A stretch of 64,000 nt of DNA, taken from assembly GCA_963556145.1 (NCBI GenBank), contig OY744469.1:5862767-5926766 (forward strand), given 5' to 3'. Positions 1-10,743 of this stretch are shown here, one piece after another. Origin of the DNA: Hygrocybe punicea (lineage: Eukaryota > Basidiomycota > Agaricomycetes > Agaricales > Hygrophoraceae). The notes beneath the pieces are model-generated. The model was not told where the DNA came from. It searched no databases and was given only the letters and a program-made list of their open reading frames with translations. The number at the start of each line of letters is the position of its first letter. The first letter of the stretch is position 1. Both the position numbers and the translations under genes were made by a program.

Positions 1-466
1 CTTGGTGAACGTCGTTGGCAGTCTCAGCAAAGGGAAACTAATGGAAAACTTATATTTTTCAGTCTCACTATTGGACTCTTTGTGCATCCACTTGTTGTAG
101 TACTCTCATCACTGTTGGACTTTCATTTCCTGAATACATGTTTTTTTTTTTTTTTTTGTGGCTTATAAAATACATCACAGCGAGTTCCGCGCCAATTTTC
201 TGTTTTTATTTTTGAGGCAATAATTTCAACATTTCCTTGCATTCCGCAAGTGGTCCTCTTCAAAGACGCCAACCTTGTATCTGAAATAAATCCCCAACTG
301 GACAGTCACTAGTACTTGGAAACGGCCAGACGGTCTGTCGCCAGCGATCCTCGCTGCGGCCTCGTGGGCTACGCGTTACTTTACATGGAGCCCTGATTCA
401 TTTCTGCCCTCATTTTGCTCTTGGCTTACTACCATCCCTCTAACTTTCCCCAGCTTTGGCTTGATC
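1..466. other. Upstream region, no gene seen
   Basis: This stretch precedes the first gene and presumably includes its promoter and 5' UTR. It has a run of 15 or more T near 140-157 and pyrimidine-rich sequence just before the ATG at 467 (around 430-455), which is common ahead of fungal starts. I see no coding region, RNA gene or clear TATA box. Confidence 0.4.
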
Positions 467-1699
467 ATGTCTGACAATAACGACTTAGCCCACCCAGCCT
501 TGCCTGTGGACCCTCCAGATCGCCCTGGGAGTTCTTCGCAGGATCAGACGTCGAGCCAAGACAGCGACCGTACTGCATGGTCCCTTCGACTGCCCCACTG
601 CTCTCCGGGACCTCATCCACCTGCTCCCATACCTATTCCATCACCCGCATTAGGTGCACGAGGACTGGCGGATCAAGTCGACCCATTCACAAGTTTCAGT
701 GCGGTGGACCCGGGCGAGCATGATCTGGAATCAGGCACACGCCAGACAATAACAGATTTGCCAGACGGAATCGGACGCAAGGGGGGGAGGAGAAATTTTG
801 TGGGTGAATTTATTAGTGGTCTCAGGAAGGTGCCCAAAGCGTTCACCAAGAGCTATGACCATAATGAGCGGAAGACGGATCGCGCTAATGATTTAGTGTT
901 TGCAGCGCTGGACAGAGTGAGCGAGGTTAACTTTACGCGCCCGATAACGTCCTCTACCCTTCCATCGGGCCACGTTGATGACGATCAAGCGACTTCTTCA
1001 TCGCAACATGAATCCCCTACTATTGGAAATAGTGAGGACACTCACGAAAATCTTCAAGATGGCGAGTCAGCCATCATCCACCATGAATCCGTCACCGATG
1101 GTGACCTGCACGATGTTGACACAATGTCCGTTCACCATGATGAGCCCTCCCCACCCGCTGTTGACGTCGGTAGCCCTGTTTTTGTCGAGCCTCAACCGTC
1201 ATCAGACTATGCCAAGATGGATTCACCGATCATCACACCACCGAATCCCTCTCTAGCTTCGTACGCTTCCCGTCTCCGCCATTTTCTAAAGAGCGTTAAC
1301 GATCTTCCATGGATCGCTCCTCGCACCACCGTTGACTATATTCCTGGCCAATCTAGCCCACGCATGCACCCACGAAGAGAAACTCTGCTCTCGTGGTACG
1401 CCACTCCTCATCAGTCCATCGACCTCCTGTCGAGTGGATCGAGCGAGATGACGAGATTACCGGATTCGAGCGCTACATTAGTCTACCAGCCGCACTACAA
1501 TAAGAGGGCTGGTGAAGGGGGACCCCTATCTCAGGGCCATGACGCATACGTGTCCCCAAAATCGAATATCCCCCAGGAACAAGGGAGACATACACGCCCC
1601 GGTTCTGTTCAGATTTACGGCCCTCCTCTCCAGCGCCAAACAGCGGGAACTCGGTACCCATATCCAATTATGCGTCCTCCTCCTGCTCGGACTTCGTGA
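467..1699 (+). CDS. Disordered Ser/Pro/Asp-rich protein, duplicated family
   Basis: A single open frame of about 410 codons begins at the ATG at 467; two codons upstream (461) the frame is also open but has no ATG. The protein is low-complexity, rich in Ser, Pro, Asp and His, with no signal peptide, membrane segment or recognised catalytic domain. A more ordered stretch sits around residues 265-305 (SLASYASRLRHFLKSVNDLP, then a WIAPRTTVDYIPG-like strand). I remember similar unnamed Agaricomycete proteins with this conserved patch but no function. It lies convergent to the membrane-protein gene at 2081-2924. The right arm carries an inverted, 5'-truncated copy at 39308-40083 whose retained part is nearly the same. 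The conservation of frame between copies supports a real gene; function is unknown. Confidence 0.6.
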   Translation: MSDNNDLAHPALPVDPPDRPGSSSQDQTSSQDSDRTAWSLRLPHCSPGPHPPAPIPIPSPALGARGLADQVDPFTSFSAVDPGEHDLESGTRQTITDLPDGIGRKGGRRNFVGEFISGLRKVPKAFTKSYDHNERKTDRANDLVFAALDRVSEVNFTRPITSSTLPSGHVDDDQATSSSQHESPTIGNSEDTHENLQDGESAIIHHESVTDGDLHDVDTMSVHHDEPSPPAVDVGSPVFVEPQPSSDYAKMDSPIITPPNPSLASYASRLRHFLKSVNDLPWIAPRTTVDYIPGQSSPRMHPRRETLLSWYATPHQSIDLLSSGSSEMTRLPDSSATLVYQPHYNKRAGEGGPLSQGHDAYVSPKSNIPQEQGRHTRPGSVQIYGPPLQRQTAGTRYPYPIMRPPPARTS

Positions 1700-2080
1700 T
1701 CTCTTCCAATTTCGTGCCATGATCTTGTGTCGACTCGTAAATATTGACAGTATTAATTCTTGGTTGTAGCTTCACTTGTTGATCCTTAATTACATTTACG
1801 CGGTCTCCATGCGACAATGACGGGCATAGTCACACTTCCTGGGCGTCAAAGTCCACTGTTCCTGTGGCCGATCTCCTCGACATTTTCTCGTTTTCGTTCC
1901 TCATTTTCGCGCAATCCAGCAATGTTGATGCAAGTCGTGGTGTCTGGACTGAAGTTGGCGGTGAACAGTATAACACGACGATCAAGTGGATGTCAGATGT
2001 TTGCATTCTGAATATTTTCACTGAATTGTCCATGAGGCATTTACTTCATAATTAGAATACAAAATCAATATTGAACTTCG

Positions 2081-2924
2081 TTAGGACACATAATCAGGGT
2101 TGGCTTTCCTGATGAGATATATCACAGCAATGATGATTATGACACAAATTGAACCGCCCATCACAATCGCGGCAATGGAGCTGTATCCGGATACAATTTA
2201 GAGGTGAGATGGCCGAGACGTGATTGAAACCCACCGAGTGGGGAGTGGACGAGTATGAGTACTACGGGCAGTCGAGGAAATGGTATCATTGACGGTGGCA
2301 TAATCAAAATAGAGGAGACTGCGGCTTCTGTTACCAGGATCCCAGGTGTTACTCCCTGTAGCATCTAGCAACGTGAGTTTCAAACTGTGAAGGCGATAAT
2401 CCAGAGATTGGATGTCGTAGAGGGTAAAGTTGTATATCCCATAACAAGAACCGCACACTGGCGCGCCATCAAAGTGGATCTGAACTTGCTGACTTCCATC
2501 CAAGCTTACTTGGAAGTTAATTGCAGTAGCCAGTGTCACGTATAGGGTGATTCCGGAACCTGTGTCCCAGAATCAAATACGGCGATTGCAGTAAAAGTCA
2601 AATATACCAGTAAACCGGATTATCATGTGGCAATTATCAGACGTGTAGCAGAGAGCATCTGAAGAGACGATTAACTCCGAGACAACGCAAGAAATTTGAG
2701 AAACTACTTGTGCTTCATTGAAATGGTCAGCAAAGCCCCTGCTCAATTATCATCGTCGACTATACTCACGTAGTCTGGTTATAGTCACGCACATTTGTGC
2801 CTGGAACCCACGCTCCTGAATACTGAATCGCTGGGTCTTTGTCGTCCAGGTGATAGGTCGAAGCCAGAGTCGTCGATGCAATAGCAGCAACGAGAATCTG
2901 CAAAACCAAGGATAGGATATCCAT
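2081..2924 (-). CDS. Secreted/single-pass membrane protein with short cytosolic tail
   Basis: The start at 2924 opens a clear signal peptide (MDILSLVLQILVAAIASTTL) followed by a mature N-terminus with an NQT glycosylation site; this exon ends at a GTGAGT donor near 2770. A middle exon joins through a GTATAT...CACAG intron to an extracellular domain (about 2540-2250) rich in strands with CGSC and two NxT/S sites. A last intron (GTGGGT to ATACAG) restores the frame to a hydrophobic helix (IAAIVMGGSICVIIIIAVIY) and a short basic tail ending in VS at the TAA at 2081-2083. The layout (signal peptide, beta-rich ectodomain, one TM helix) resembles a large group of unnamed Agaricomycete surface proteins. 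The junction of the first two exons is not settled. A possible longer cytosolic tail could be encoded at 1830-2033, which is also conserved in the copy. Truncated copy at 38539-38942. Confidence 0.6.
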
Positions 2925-3288
2925 TATGGAGAGTCGATGGACGTGATTCCTCACCTGCCAGTCACGGTGCCAGTGGACCGCTCCGTCTCACGTACAGCTG
3001 TGTGTCAAAGTCAAGTTATGGGAAGTCTCATCAGCGGCCGGAATTTGTCGCTCCTTGTCGTCTTTCTGTGAACTCTGTTGGACTTAGATTCCGCTTAAAG
3101 GCTCGAAAGCTTCAAGTGACGTCGACGCTCAGACTCGACAGTCAAACATCCCCGCCATTTTATTGAAAGGTATGTTATCAGCCATAAATCTCTACTCCTA
3201 CGAGCGGAGCAAACTGAAAATGCAGATCTAACGCCATACCTCCCGTTCTTCAAGCTTGCTTCGCCATACAATCTGCCAACGGCAAAAG

Positions 3289-5037
3289 ATGTCTCCACAG
3301 ATGACGTTGCTTCTAATCATACTCTTACCCAAATATGCGTTCGCTGATGTATTTGGGGATGCAGGAGTCATTGGCGCAATGCTCACCGTCCAAGATGCGT
3401 TGCCCACATTGTCTTTGGCGGTCTTGGGCACCTGGGCCGTGCTACAATATACAGAGGCCTGGGATGTAGATGACGGCCCTCTATCTGGTGTGATTGCCTG
3501 GTGGCGATGGCAGTTTTGGATGCCACCTCCGGCCATTCGACCCAGACTGTCGACCATCGAATCTTCGAGCAGCACAGACACAGCCCGCAGAACACAAAAA
3601 TACACCCGCATGCCAACTATATCATACTCAAACCTTATAACTTGCTGGATCTTTTTGATCCTCTTCGTAACTCCATTCAACCTTGGGATCTTCTGGACGG
3701 ACTATGGAAGCTATGCCGCCGCGTTGTTCGGTTTATTCATTATAGCTTGGCGTTCTCTGGCCAAACTTGTCATATCCATACCCATTCCTATTGGTTCAGA
3801 GGACGGCTACAATGCTCTCGTGTCGGAGAACCATGACAACAAATCCCTTGCATTAAACGCTCTGGCGGGCTTCCGTGCTCGCTCCATCTACGGCATTATG
3901 GCCCGAAACGAGTTACGTGACGTCTCGTCCACGGACGTATTCAACTTTCTAGAATCTCGAGGTTTATGTGTGACATGCCGCCAATGGGCCGACGAAAAAG
4001 AAATGACATGGGAATTAATTGTTGGGTTGCTGGAACAACATAATACAGATGGGAATAACGGCGATGGATGCGGGGTAAGGCCCCCATTCAGGTGGACACG
4101 AGGTGGAACCGAGTGTGAAGAACCTCTACTCATCGATGATCCCAACATTTTGACCGCAATTGTTCATGGAGGACTAGGGGCATGGCGGACCAAACCACCT
4201 TCACTCGTTCATCGACTGCACAAGATTATCATGTTCTTGGCCGTTTTATTACCCCTGTGTTTTGGGTTTCAGGCCATCCTTGCGTTTCTACAATTGGTTA
4301 TACCGGCATACAGATACTACAGCCAGCTACCCAATGGGACCATTTATTACGTTCCAATGAATTCGGTTGTTCCAATGGGCATATACCTGGCTAATGGTAC
4401 ATTCATACATTCCCTTCCGAATTCGCCGCCTGGTGTCCGCTATTCAACCTACCTGTCGTGGATTCTGGGCGGCTTGTTCACATTTTCGGGTATACTAGGA
4501 TTTTTTATAGGTTGTCTTGAAGCCCGCGCAGCGCAATGCACTCATCCGTCGAGTGTCATCACCCCACCTACGCTCCGAATGATGAGCTGTTGGATGATGG
4601 CGTTATACAGCGTATTCGTTGGCGCATCTCTTTCTCTCGCTGCAGGCTATCAGAAGCGATCCTCTTGGCAAACCGGATTAGAGTATTCCCTCGCGCTACT
4701 CCTTTCTGGTTTAGTCCTGGGAGGGTCGTTCCTTTTGCGAGCACGCAATGGCAGGACAAGAGACATGAAGTCACTAGTGATTCCTCCACTTCCCCAGAAA
4801 TACAACGGAGCCTCCTGGCCTAACAACTGGTTCAACATTCGGCCTCGTCAATCTGGCCAAGCAGACCCTTGCCTTCCCCGGCCAAACGGAGCACACATAC
4901 ACCGTCCTTCAAGGTCCATCTCGCCGTGGTCATGGGGGAGGTCTTTCTGGCAGTTTGTACGAAATCATCAGAACCAGACTCAGCAACCTGTGACCTTTCA
5001 GCTCCGTGAAAATGTGAGCCACTATCGGAGTCTCTGA
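3289..5037 (+). CDS. Multi-pass membrane protein, paralogue 1 of 3
   Basis: The ATG at 3289 is chosen because all three family members start at the same place (MSPQ/MSQQ). About 582 residues in one uninterrupted exon. The N-terminus looks like a signal peptide or first helix (LLLIILLPKYAFA followed by D). A highly conserved block follows with WDVDDGPLSGVIAWWRWQFW, then PPPAIRP. Hydrophobic stretches suggest about six or seven membrane spans (two near residues 125-180, one near 325, three in the last third). A conserved soluble loop between them carries two Cys pairs (CVTC, then CGV and CEEP) and a PPFRWTRGGT motif. No catalytic motif is recognised and I cannot name the family. Copies at 7960 and 40498 are roughly two-thirds to four-fifths alike. 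The C-terminus here is longer and more polar than in the other two. Confidence 0.7.
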   Translation: MSPQMTLLLIILLPKYAFADVFGDAGVIGAMLTVQDALPTLSLAVLGTWAVLQYTEAWDVDDGPLSGVIAWWRWQFWMPPPAIRPRLSTIESSSSTDTARRTQKYTRMPTISYSNLITCWIFLILFVTPFNLGIFWTDYGSYAAALFGLFIIAWRSLAKLVISIPIPIGSEDGYNALVSENHDNKSLALNALAGFRARSIYGIMARNELRDVSSTDVFNFLESRGLCVTCRQWADEKEMTWELIVGLLEQHNTDGNNGDGCGVRPPFRWTRGGTECEEPLLIDDPNILTAIVHGGLGAWRTKPPSLVHRLHKIIMFLAVLLPLCFGFQAILAFLQLVIPAYRYYSQLPNGTIYYVPMNSVVPMGIYLANGTFIHSLPNSPPGVRYSTYLSWILGGLFTFSGILGFFIGCLEARAAQCTHPSSVITPPTLRMMSCWMMALYSVFVGASLSLAAGYQKRSSWQTGLEYSLALLLSGLVLGGSFLLRARNGRTRDMKSLVIPPLPQKYNGASWPNNWFNIRPRQSGQADPCLPRPNGAHIHRPSRSISPWSWGRSFWQFVRNHQNQTQQPVTFQLRENVSHYRSL

Positions 5038-5179
5038 CATACTTGCTCATTAACTCGTCCCAGTGCCATCCAAGTTCCCCATCAACCCCTTCGTAGGCTT
5101 CTTGCTCACCAATCTTTTTGACTCTTGAGATGGGCCTCATTCATACTGCGACAGATCATGTGTCCACCCTCAACTTGAC

Positions 5180-6588
5180 TTGACGCACGATTGGGCAAAG
5201 GGCGAACGTCTGCAATTTCTCACTCTCCATATTTGTGGCTATCGCTCCGCTCTTCGCATTGGACCCTCCAGGGCTACTGAATATCTGGACGGTGTGGTTG
5301 ATGCTTACTTTGCTCGGTTTCCTTGGAGACTCCCAGTCTCTCAGGAGCCATCTGCGGAGCTGGTGCCTGATGCAAGAGACCCTCCACCGGAGGAGCTGAC
5401 AGAGGATGACAAGGTACTGAAGGGTGCTATCATTGCTCAGACGAAAAGAGTAAGGCTGTGTTACATCGCTCTGGCATGCTCAAATTTTTTTGCAGTCAAT
5501 TCATGCCTGGCTCGAAAACCGAGCAAAGAAAAACGACGGAACTTTGATTCGGGGCAATGCACAGGATGATCCTTTCGCCCTGCTTCTCCGACATCTCTCA
5601 GGTCTGGGTCACGAACCTAGCAAGACACTTGCGGGCTGGCAGCATTGGTCCAAGGAAAATTTTGATGAACACAAAGCGGACTTCGAGGCTAAGTTCAGGG
5701 AATCCGGAGTAAATGAGACACACCGTGCGACAGCCCGGCAAGATTTCATCCGAAATTTATTCAACAGTCTACCACAAGAGGTCCAAGACCATCATACCCA
5801 AGCTGCCATCAACGAGCGAGCAGAATCAATGCGTGCCTTCAAGGAGAACATGGATGCCCCTCCCTCAAAGGACCCTATCGCCCGTCAAATGTAAGTGAAG
5901 CCATTGAGACCCTACCATCATCCTCTGATGCACTTTACCTAGGGCTATCGACTCACTGGGCGGATTTGTTGGTCCAATCATTGCAGGGATTGCAGAGGTG
6001 ACAGGAATGCACGTTACGATCATGATTGGAGGGCCTGAACCACGAAAGTTGGGCCAGCTCAATGTGATTAGGTGCGTTTGACCATTTGTCCGTCTTCTAA
6101 TTGCTCAATCTCGGTTTCAGCATGCACCATGGGGTCAACAGGGCTGCCGTCCCAAAAGATTGGCAAGCATCAGACAAGGCCAAATATAAGATGGTCATCG
6201 CGCAGTTTTTGGAGTACCTGGAGGGATGCTATAGTGCGTTGCATGATCTTTTCCCCTTGTAGTGAAAACTGACCGAGTCAAGCACAAGACGAGCGCGACG
6301 CATGCGCAATTCCTGGAGCTGCGTCTACTTCGACACCCTCACAATTTCTAAACGAGGATGAGAGTGCAAACGATGCATCCTCGGCCACCGGGAAGCGGAA
6401 GAAGGGGAAAGAGTCTCTCCAGCGACGTAAACAGGGGGAGCAGGACTCTGACTCTAATTCAGGCTCTGAGAAGAGATCTGACAGCGGGGACGAGGACTGC
6501 AATGACGGGAATGTCGTTGGCACGCCAAATTCCATGTCTACCACATCAAGCCCCAGTTTGCAATTCTACGACAACGGCAAAACATAAA
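5180..6588 (+). CDS. Unnamed Agaricomycete protein, 5' end unclear
   Basis: Four exons can be joined. Exon 1 ends at AGA|GTAAGG near 5449 and rejoins after TTGCAG near 5495. A second intron (GTAAGT to CCTAG) lies at about 5892-5941, a third (GTGCGT to TTTCAG) at about 6071-6120, and a fourth (GTGCGT to TCAAG) at about 6236-6281; the frame then runs to a TAA at 6586. The product has a WAKGERLQFLT start motif, a helical middle (GWQHWSKENFD), a GGPEPRKLGQLNVI segment and an acidic/Ser-rich tail. These motifs match a widespread family of Agaricomycete proteins with no known function. The open frame goes back to 5129 without any ATG, so the first exon is missing, lies elsewhere, or the copy is 5'-truncated. 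Confidence 0.55.
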
Positions 6589-7959
6589 GCCGGTCCGGTT
6601 CCTCGTCGTCCAGTCATTACAGGGCCTCCACTATCAAATCATGCGTCGCCGATCACGGTTCCTGAGGCGAATCTTGCCTCCCATCATACTTTACCCATCT
6701 CCTCCTCCGATCGGAGATCCTGATACCTCGCTCTCTGGTCTGGCTGATTCCGAACCCGATATACCAAACATTGGCTGGATCGCAAGCTCTGCCGGTCCTC
6801 CAACCATGATAATACCGCTTGTCTCAATAAATGCAAACATATCCGAATCCTTCCACTCAATTCATCTGGGATAACTCTTCAGACCCCGTAAATGCCCATG
6901 TACCATACGGCTCATCCCAAGCCAATAAATCCAACCCGGTTAATACACTGATCGACTCAACCATGCCAACCATTTCGACCTGGAAAATGCCTCTGTGCCA
7001 GTTAACCAATCCCCGTCAACCCCACCCGGCCCTGCCGACGCAGTCGATGAGATCGATGCCCCGCACTAGCCGACCCATCTCACTGTCTTTGGCTAACTCT
7101 GCTAAGTCAGTCGATGCGCCAACGCCGGCCGACCAATCCAAGGTTCCTGCCGAGCTTGAACTTATATCTGACATGAGGAACACGTTCCCGATCCGCGTGC
7201 GCACACTTCTAGATGGACGGGCGGCGGTCCTACCTGTTAAAAGGTAGTGTCGTGAAGTTTGTGATAGCAAACATTGACTTGCCATGGGAAGCCTCATCGT
7301 AAAATTATTTTGGCCCTGTCGCACGTGTGTTTTCTGATCCCGTTTATATGTTTCTACCTGAACACACTCAGAAGAATTTGTCCGAATTAGCGATGTAGCC
7401 GGTTCAATGGGTCCTCCTGACCGAGGATACACTCTTGATCTCCTCGTCATCCTTCCCTTTTCCCGGTTTCCGGAACCTTTAATAGCTTCGGTGATTTTCT
7501 TGGATCCTCGGTGGAGATCCAGAAGCTCAATGTTATATGTCGATGAACCCAGATTGAATTTAGAGCGGGACAATTCATTTGCATGCAAGCTGTGCCCTCT
7601 GGGATGGCTCAGAATTTGCGGTTAAAAGTAGGTGTAGGGAATGCTTCAATGTGCATGAAGGTATACGTAGGACCGCTGGAGTCGCTGAGCGTGAATTGGC
7701 TGCCACAGGAATAAAATATTGATTTATTCAATCCCGGACACTCATCCAGACGCCAAGATGGAAGCCATCCCAGATACCCTTTACTTCATGACTCGTCTAA
7801 TGCAGCTGTTCCAATGGTTCTCCAGATGAAATTACCCTGATTTGGCTTTGGCAACCGGTGTCAGTGAGATGTCGACCAGTCTGGTTACTGTCACGGTGCA
7901 ATCAATATTGATCTCCTTTCTTCAGGTTTCCTCACCATTGTATCTGCCAACAGCAAACG
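6589..7959. other. No supported gene
   Basis: This 1.37-kb interval follows the gene ending at 6588. It contains an open frame at 6831-7247 that is Pro/Ser/Thr-rich and could be a decayed 3' part of the preceding gene, but no splice link keeps the frame. The last ~120 bases resemble the sequence upstream of the paralogue at 40498 (shared CCGCCAAC/TGCCAAC-AGCAAACG lead just before the ATG), so the duplicated block begins around 7840-7900. Confidence 0.4.
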
Positions 7960-9486
7960 ATGTCTCAGCAAGACCTAGCAATTGCGTTTCTTATATCAAT
8001 CGCAATCATACTTTTACCCAAATACACGTCTGCGAACGTATCTGGTGATTCCGGCGTCACTGGCACCATGACCGCCCTCCAGAGTGCGTTGCCCGCAGCC
8101 TCTCTGGCAGTCTTGGGTGCCTGGACTGTTATACAGTATACAAAGGCCTGGGATGTAGACGACGGTCCTCTGTCCGGTGTGATTGCCTGGTGGCGATGGC
8201 AGTTTTGGATGCCACCTCCGGCCATCCGACCAAAACTATCTACCATCAAATTTTCGGGCTGCGCAGACACAGCCCGCCGTACTCGAAAATACACCCATAT
8301 GCCAATTATATCATACCAAAGCCTTATAACCTGTTGGATCTTGCCAATTCTCATCACGACTTCTCAAAAGCACGGGATATTCTGGACGACTCACGGAAGC
8401 TATGCCGCCGCGTTGTTCGGTTTATTCATCGTAGCGTGGCGTTCTCTGGCCAAGCTTGTCATATCCATACCCATTCCTACTGGTTCCGAGGACGGCTACA
8501 ATGCTCTGGTGGCGGAGAACCACGACAACAAATCCCTTACATTAAATGCTCTGGCGGGCTTCCGTACTCACTCCATCTACGGCATCATGGCCCGAAACGA
8601 GTTACGTGACGTCTCGTCCACAGAAGTATTCAACTTTCTAGAATCTCGAGGTTTATGTGTGACATGCCGCAAATGGGCTGAAGGAAAAGATATGACTTGG
8701 GAACTAATTGTTGGCTTACTGCAACAACTTAATACGGGTGCAAATAACGGCGATGGATGCGGGGTAAGGCCCCCATTCAGGTGGACACGAGGTGGAACTG
8801 GGTGTGAAGAACCTCTACTCATCGATGATCCCAACATTTTGACCGCAATTGTTCATGGAGGACTAGGGGCATGGCGGACCAAACCACCTTCACTTGTTCA
8901 TCGACTGCTCAAGATTATCGTGTTCCTGGCCATTTTATTCCCTCTTTGTTTAGGTTTTCAGATCGTGTTTGTGTTGTTTGGATCGGCCGTACCGGTATTC
9001 GGATACTGCTGCCACGCAAACGATGGGACAATTTATTACACTCCATTGAATAGTGTTGTTCCCTATGGCCTGTACCTAGCTGATGGTACACTCGCCAAAC
9101 CCGAGCCAACGCCCCGAGTCGACAGTACGATCTACACAGAGTGGATTCTGTTCATTGCATTCATGGCTTCAGGCGTAGGGGCATTTGTCGTGGGTGGCCT
9201 TGAAGCAATCGCTGCGCAACGCCTTAATCCATCAAGTGTTCTCACCCCTCGTATTCTCCGTATGTCCAGCTGTGGGCTGATGGCATCATATGGTGTGGTT
9301 ATTGGGTTATGTCTTTCCTTCACTTCAGGGTATGCCTGGAGTACGCCAAATGGATTTGCAGCACAGCCACAGTATACCCTCGCTCTCCTCATATCTGGTA
9401 TATTCCTAGGGGGGTCGTTCATTTGGCGAGCACGCAACGGCGCAATAGGAGATGTGAAGTCTTGGGTGACACCTCCATTTCCTTAG
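7960..9486 (+). CDS. Multi-pass membrane protein, paralogue 2 of 3
   Basis: ATG at 7960, 508 residues, one exon. It keeps the family's N-terminal helix (ILLPKYTSA), the WDVDDGPLSGVIAWWRWQFW block, the two-helix segment around residues 125-180, the CVTC...CGV...CEEP loop and three C-terminal helices. It ends in SWVTPPFP, about 70 residues earlier than the copy at 3289. It is closer to the copy at 40498 than to the one at 3289 in the second half (YTPLNSVVPYGLYLADGTLA is shared). It and the sequence behind it (to about 10680) form a direct duplicate of 40440-43300. No function can be assigned; I infer only a multi-span membrane protein. Confidence 0.7.
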   Translation: MSQQDLAIAFLISIAIILLPKYTSANVSGDSGVTGTMTALQSALPAASLAVLGAWTVIQYTKAWDVDDGPLSGVIAWWRWQFWMPPPAIRPKLSTIKFSGCADTARRTRKYTHMPIISYQSLITCWILPILITTSQKHGIFWTTHGSYAAALFGLFIVAWRSLAKLVISIPIPTGSEDGYNALVAENHDNKSLTLNALAGFRTHSIYGIMARNELRDVSSTEVFNFLESRGLCVTCRKWAEGKDMTWELIVGLLQQLNTGANNGDGCGVRPPFRWTRGGTGCEEPLLIDDPNILTAIVHGGLGAWRTKPPSLVHRLLKIIVFLAILFPLCLGFQIVFVLFGSAVPVFGYCCHANDGTIYYTPLNSVVPYGLYLADGTLAKPEPTPRVDSTIYTEWILFIAFMASGVGAFVVGGLEAIAAQRLNPSSVLTPRILRMSSCGLMASYGVVIGLCLSFTSGYAWSTPNGFAAQPQYTLALLISGIFLGGSFIWRARNGAIGDVKSWVTPPFP

Positions 9487-9589
9487 ACGAACACTTTTTG
9501 GCTTCCTGCATGGCTTCTTTTATGGCAACTATATCCAATTTCTACGAAATTTTCCTTGTACAAGTTTGTCCAAGACACCAGTCCTAGTG

Positions 9590-10690
9590 TGACAATGCCT
9601 CAAATATGAGATTCTTTGAGCAGTCATCGGAACGAAAATGCGTACGAGCACAGAGTGGGTAACATTTGTGGACAGGCAGCGAAATGTGGAAGGCTTTGTG
9701 TGTGGTATTTAAACTACATGGTTAACAAGTGCGGTGTTGCAGTTTTCTCGCAAGGCGTCGTAACTGTGATGTGTTGCAGTCAGTCCCGCCACACTGGTGA
9801 CCTCATGATGCTCAGGCTCTCCGTGATGCCATTCAGTCTCCTTGAGCTCTAATATATCTCCTCGATCTCATTCGTAAGGTCGCTGGCAGCCACCTTGGTC
9901 AATGGGGTTCGCGAGGTTCATGGCCACCAAGTTTGCGTTGTCGGTCAAGGCCTGCAGATGCCACGCGTCACAACACCAGCACCACGAACACAGGCATACC
10001 TTCTACATCCCTGCACGTCTGGCACAAATGCCTGTATGCCCTCGGGCAATGCACTAGTCTTTTTTTTCACAACAGTTCTGAAAACCAATGAATTCACAGT
10101 CATCTTTAAGTCGAGCATCTTGCCTTGCACGTCCACGTTGACCAACTTCCATAGGTCGCCAAGCGTCACCGGTTTCGTGAACTCTGAGATTGAATGCCTG
10201 GTCGGTCAGATTCACTGCCGTTTTCTGTTCAGGTTCAGCAGCCCGAGAGTAAAGCAGAGGGAGATCACGCGTATGTTCACGTTGTGCATCCCACATGCGC
10301 CTGGCCCCTGAGGAAATGTTTCCACATATCAAGGATTTATAGTTTTCTGAAATGGTGATAAGTTGCATTATTGTTTAGCTACACCCTACTCACATCTGAG
10401 ACGTTTTAGGACCATCTGGCAATTAGCACGCAAGTCTTCGTCGTCATCAACTCGTCTTGGTCCCTGTTTATGGCAATAGCTCTTCATCGTTGTATGGCAA
10501 TCTGGCGGTATTAATCAATTATTCTGCAGCCCCATCGATGAATTAGTAAACAGATGGATAAAGAGGCTCACCGTGCTTAACAACGATGGTGTTCTGCGGG
10601 CATCGGCGCAAGTTTTTAACTGGGTGTCTTGTGTCCTTTCTGGTACTAGTAGCTCTTCTTGCCCGTATATTTCACTTCGCTCTCTTGCAA
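9590..10690 (-). pseudogene. Decayed coiled-coil-like gene, left copy
   Basis: This block matches 42190-43200 in the same orientation with many substitutions and small indels. Read on the minus strand, fragments look coding, for example TLGDLWKLVNVDVQGKMLDL at about 10169-10110 and LLSTVSLFIHLFTNSSMG near 10560, but they lie in different frames with stops between, and no set of introns I tried gives a continuous product in either copy. The fragments (LGDLWKLVNVDVQGKM; in the right copy ITEVTKVTAGDLMNKIGEI) suggest a helical cytoplasmic protein. I annotate it as a degraded gene because the protein-like fragments are shared by both copies; it could also be a gene with many short exons that I failed to assemble. 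Confidence 0.4.
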
Positions 10691-10743
10691 CACAGAATAA
10701 CAAGTAGTGTTTGTAGACCAGGTGTGGTCGGAGTGCTGAATCT

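Noticed and set aside
461..466. TTG start two codons before 467
   Set aside because: Nuclear fungal genes start at ATG, and ATG at 467 is available. The same reasoning moved the starts at 3256, 23570 and 49018.
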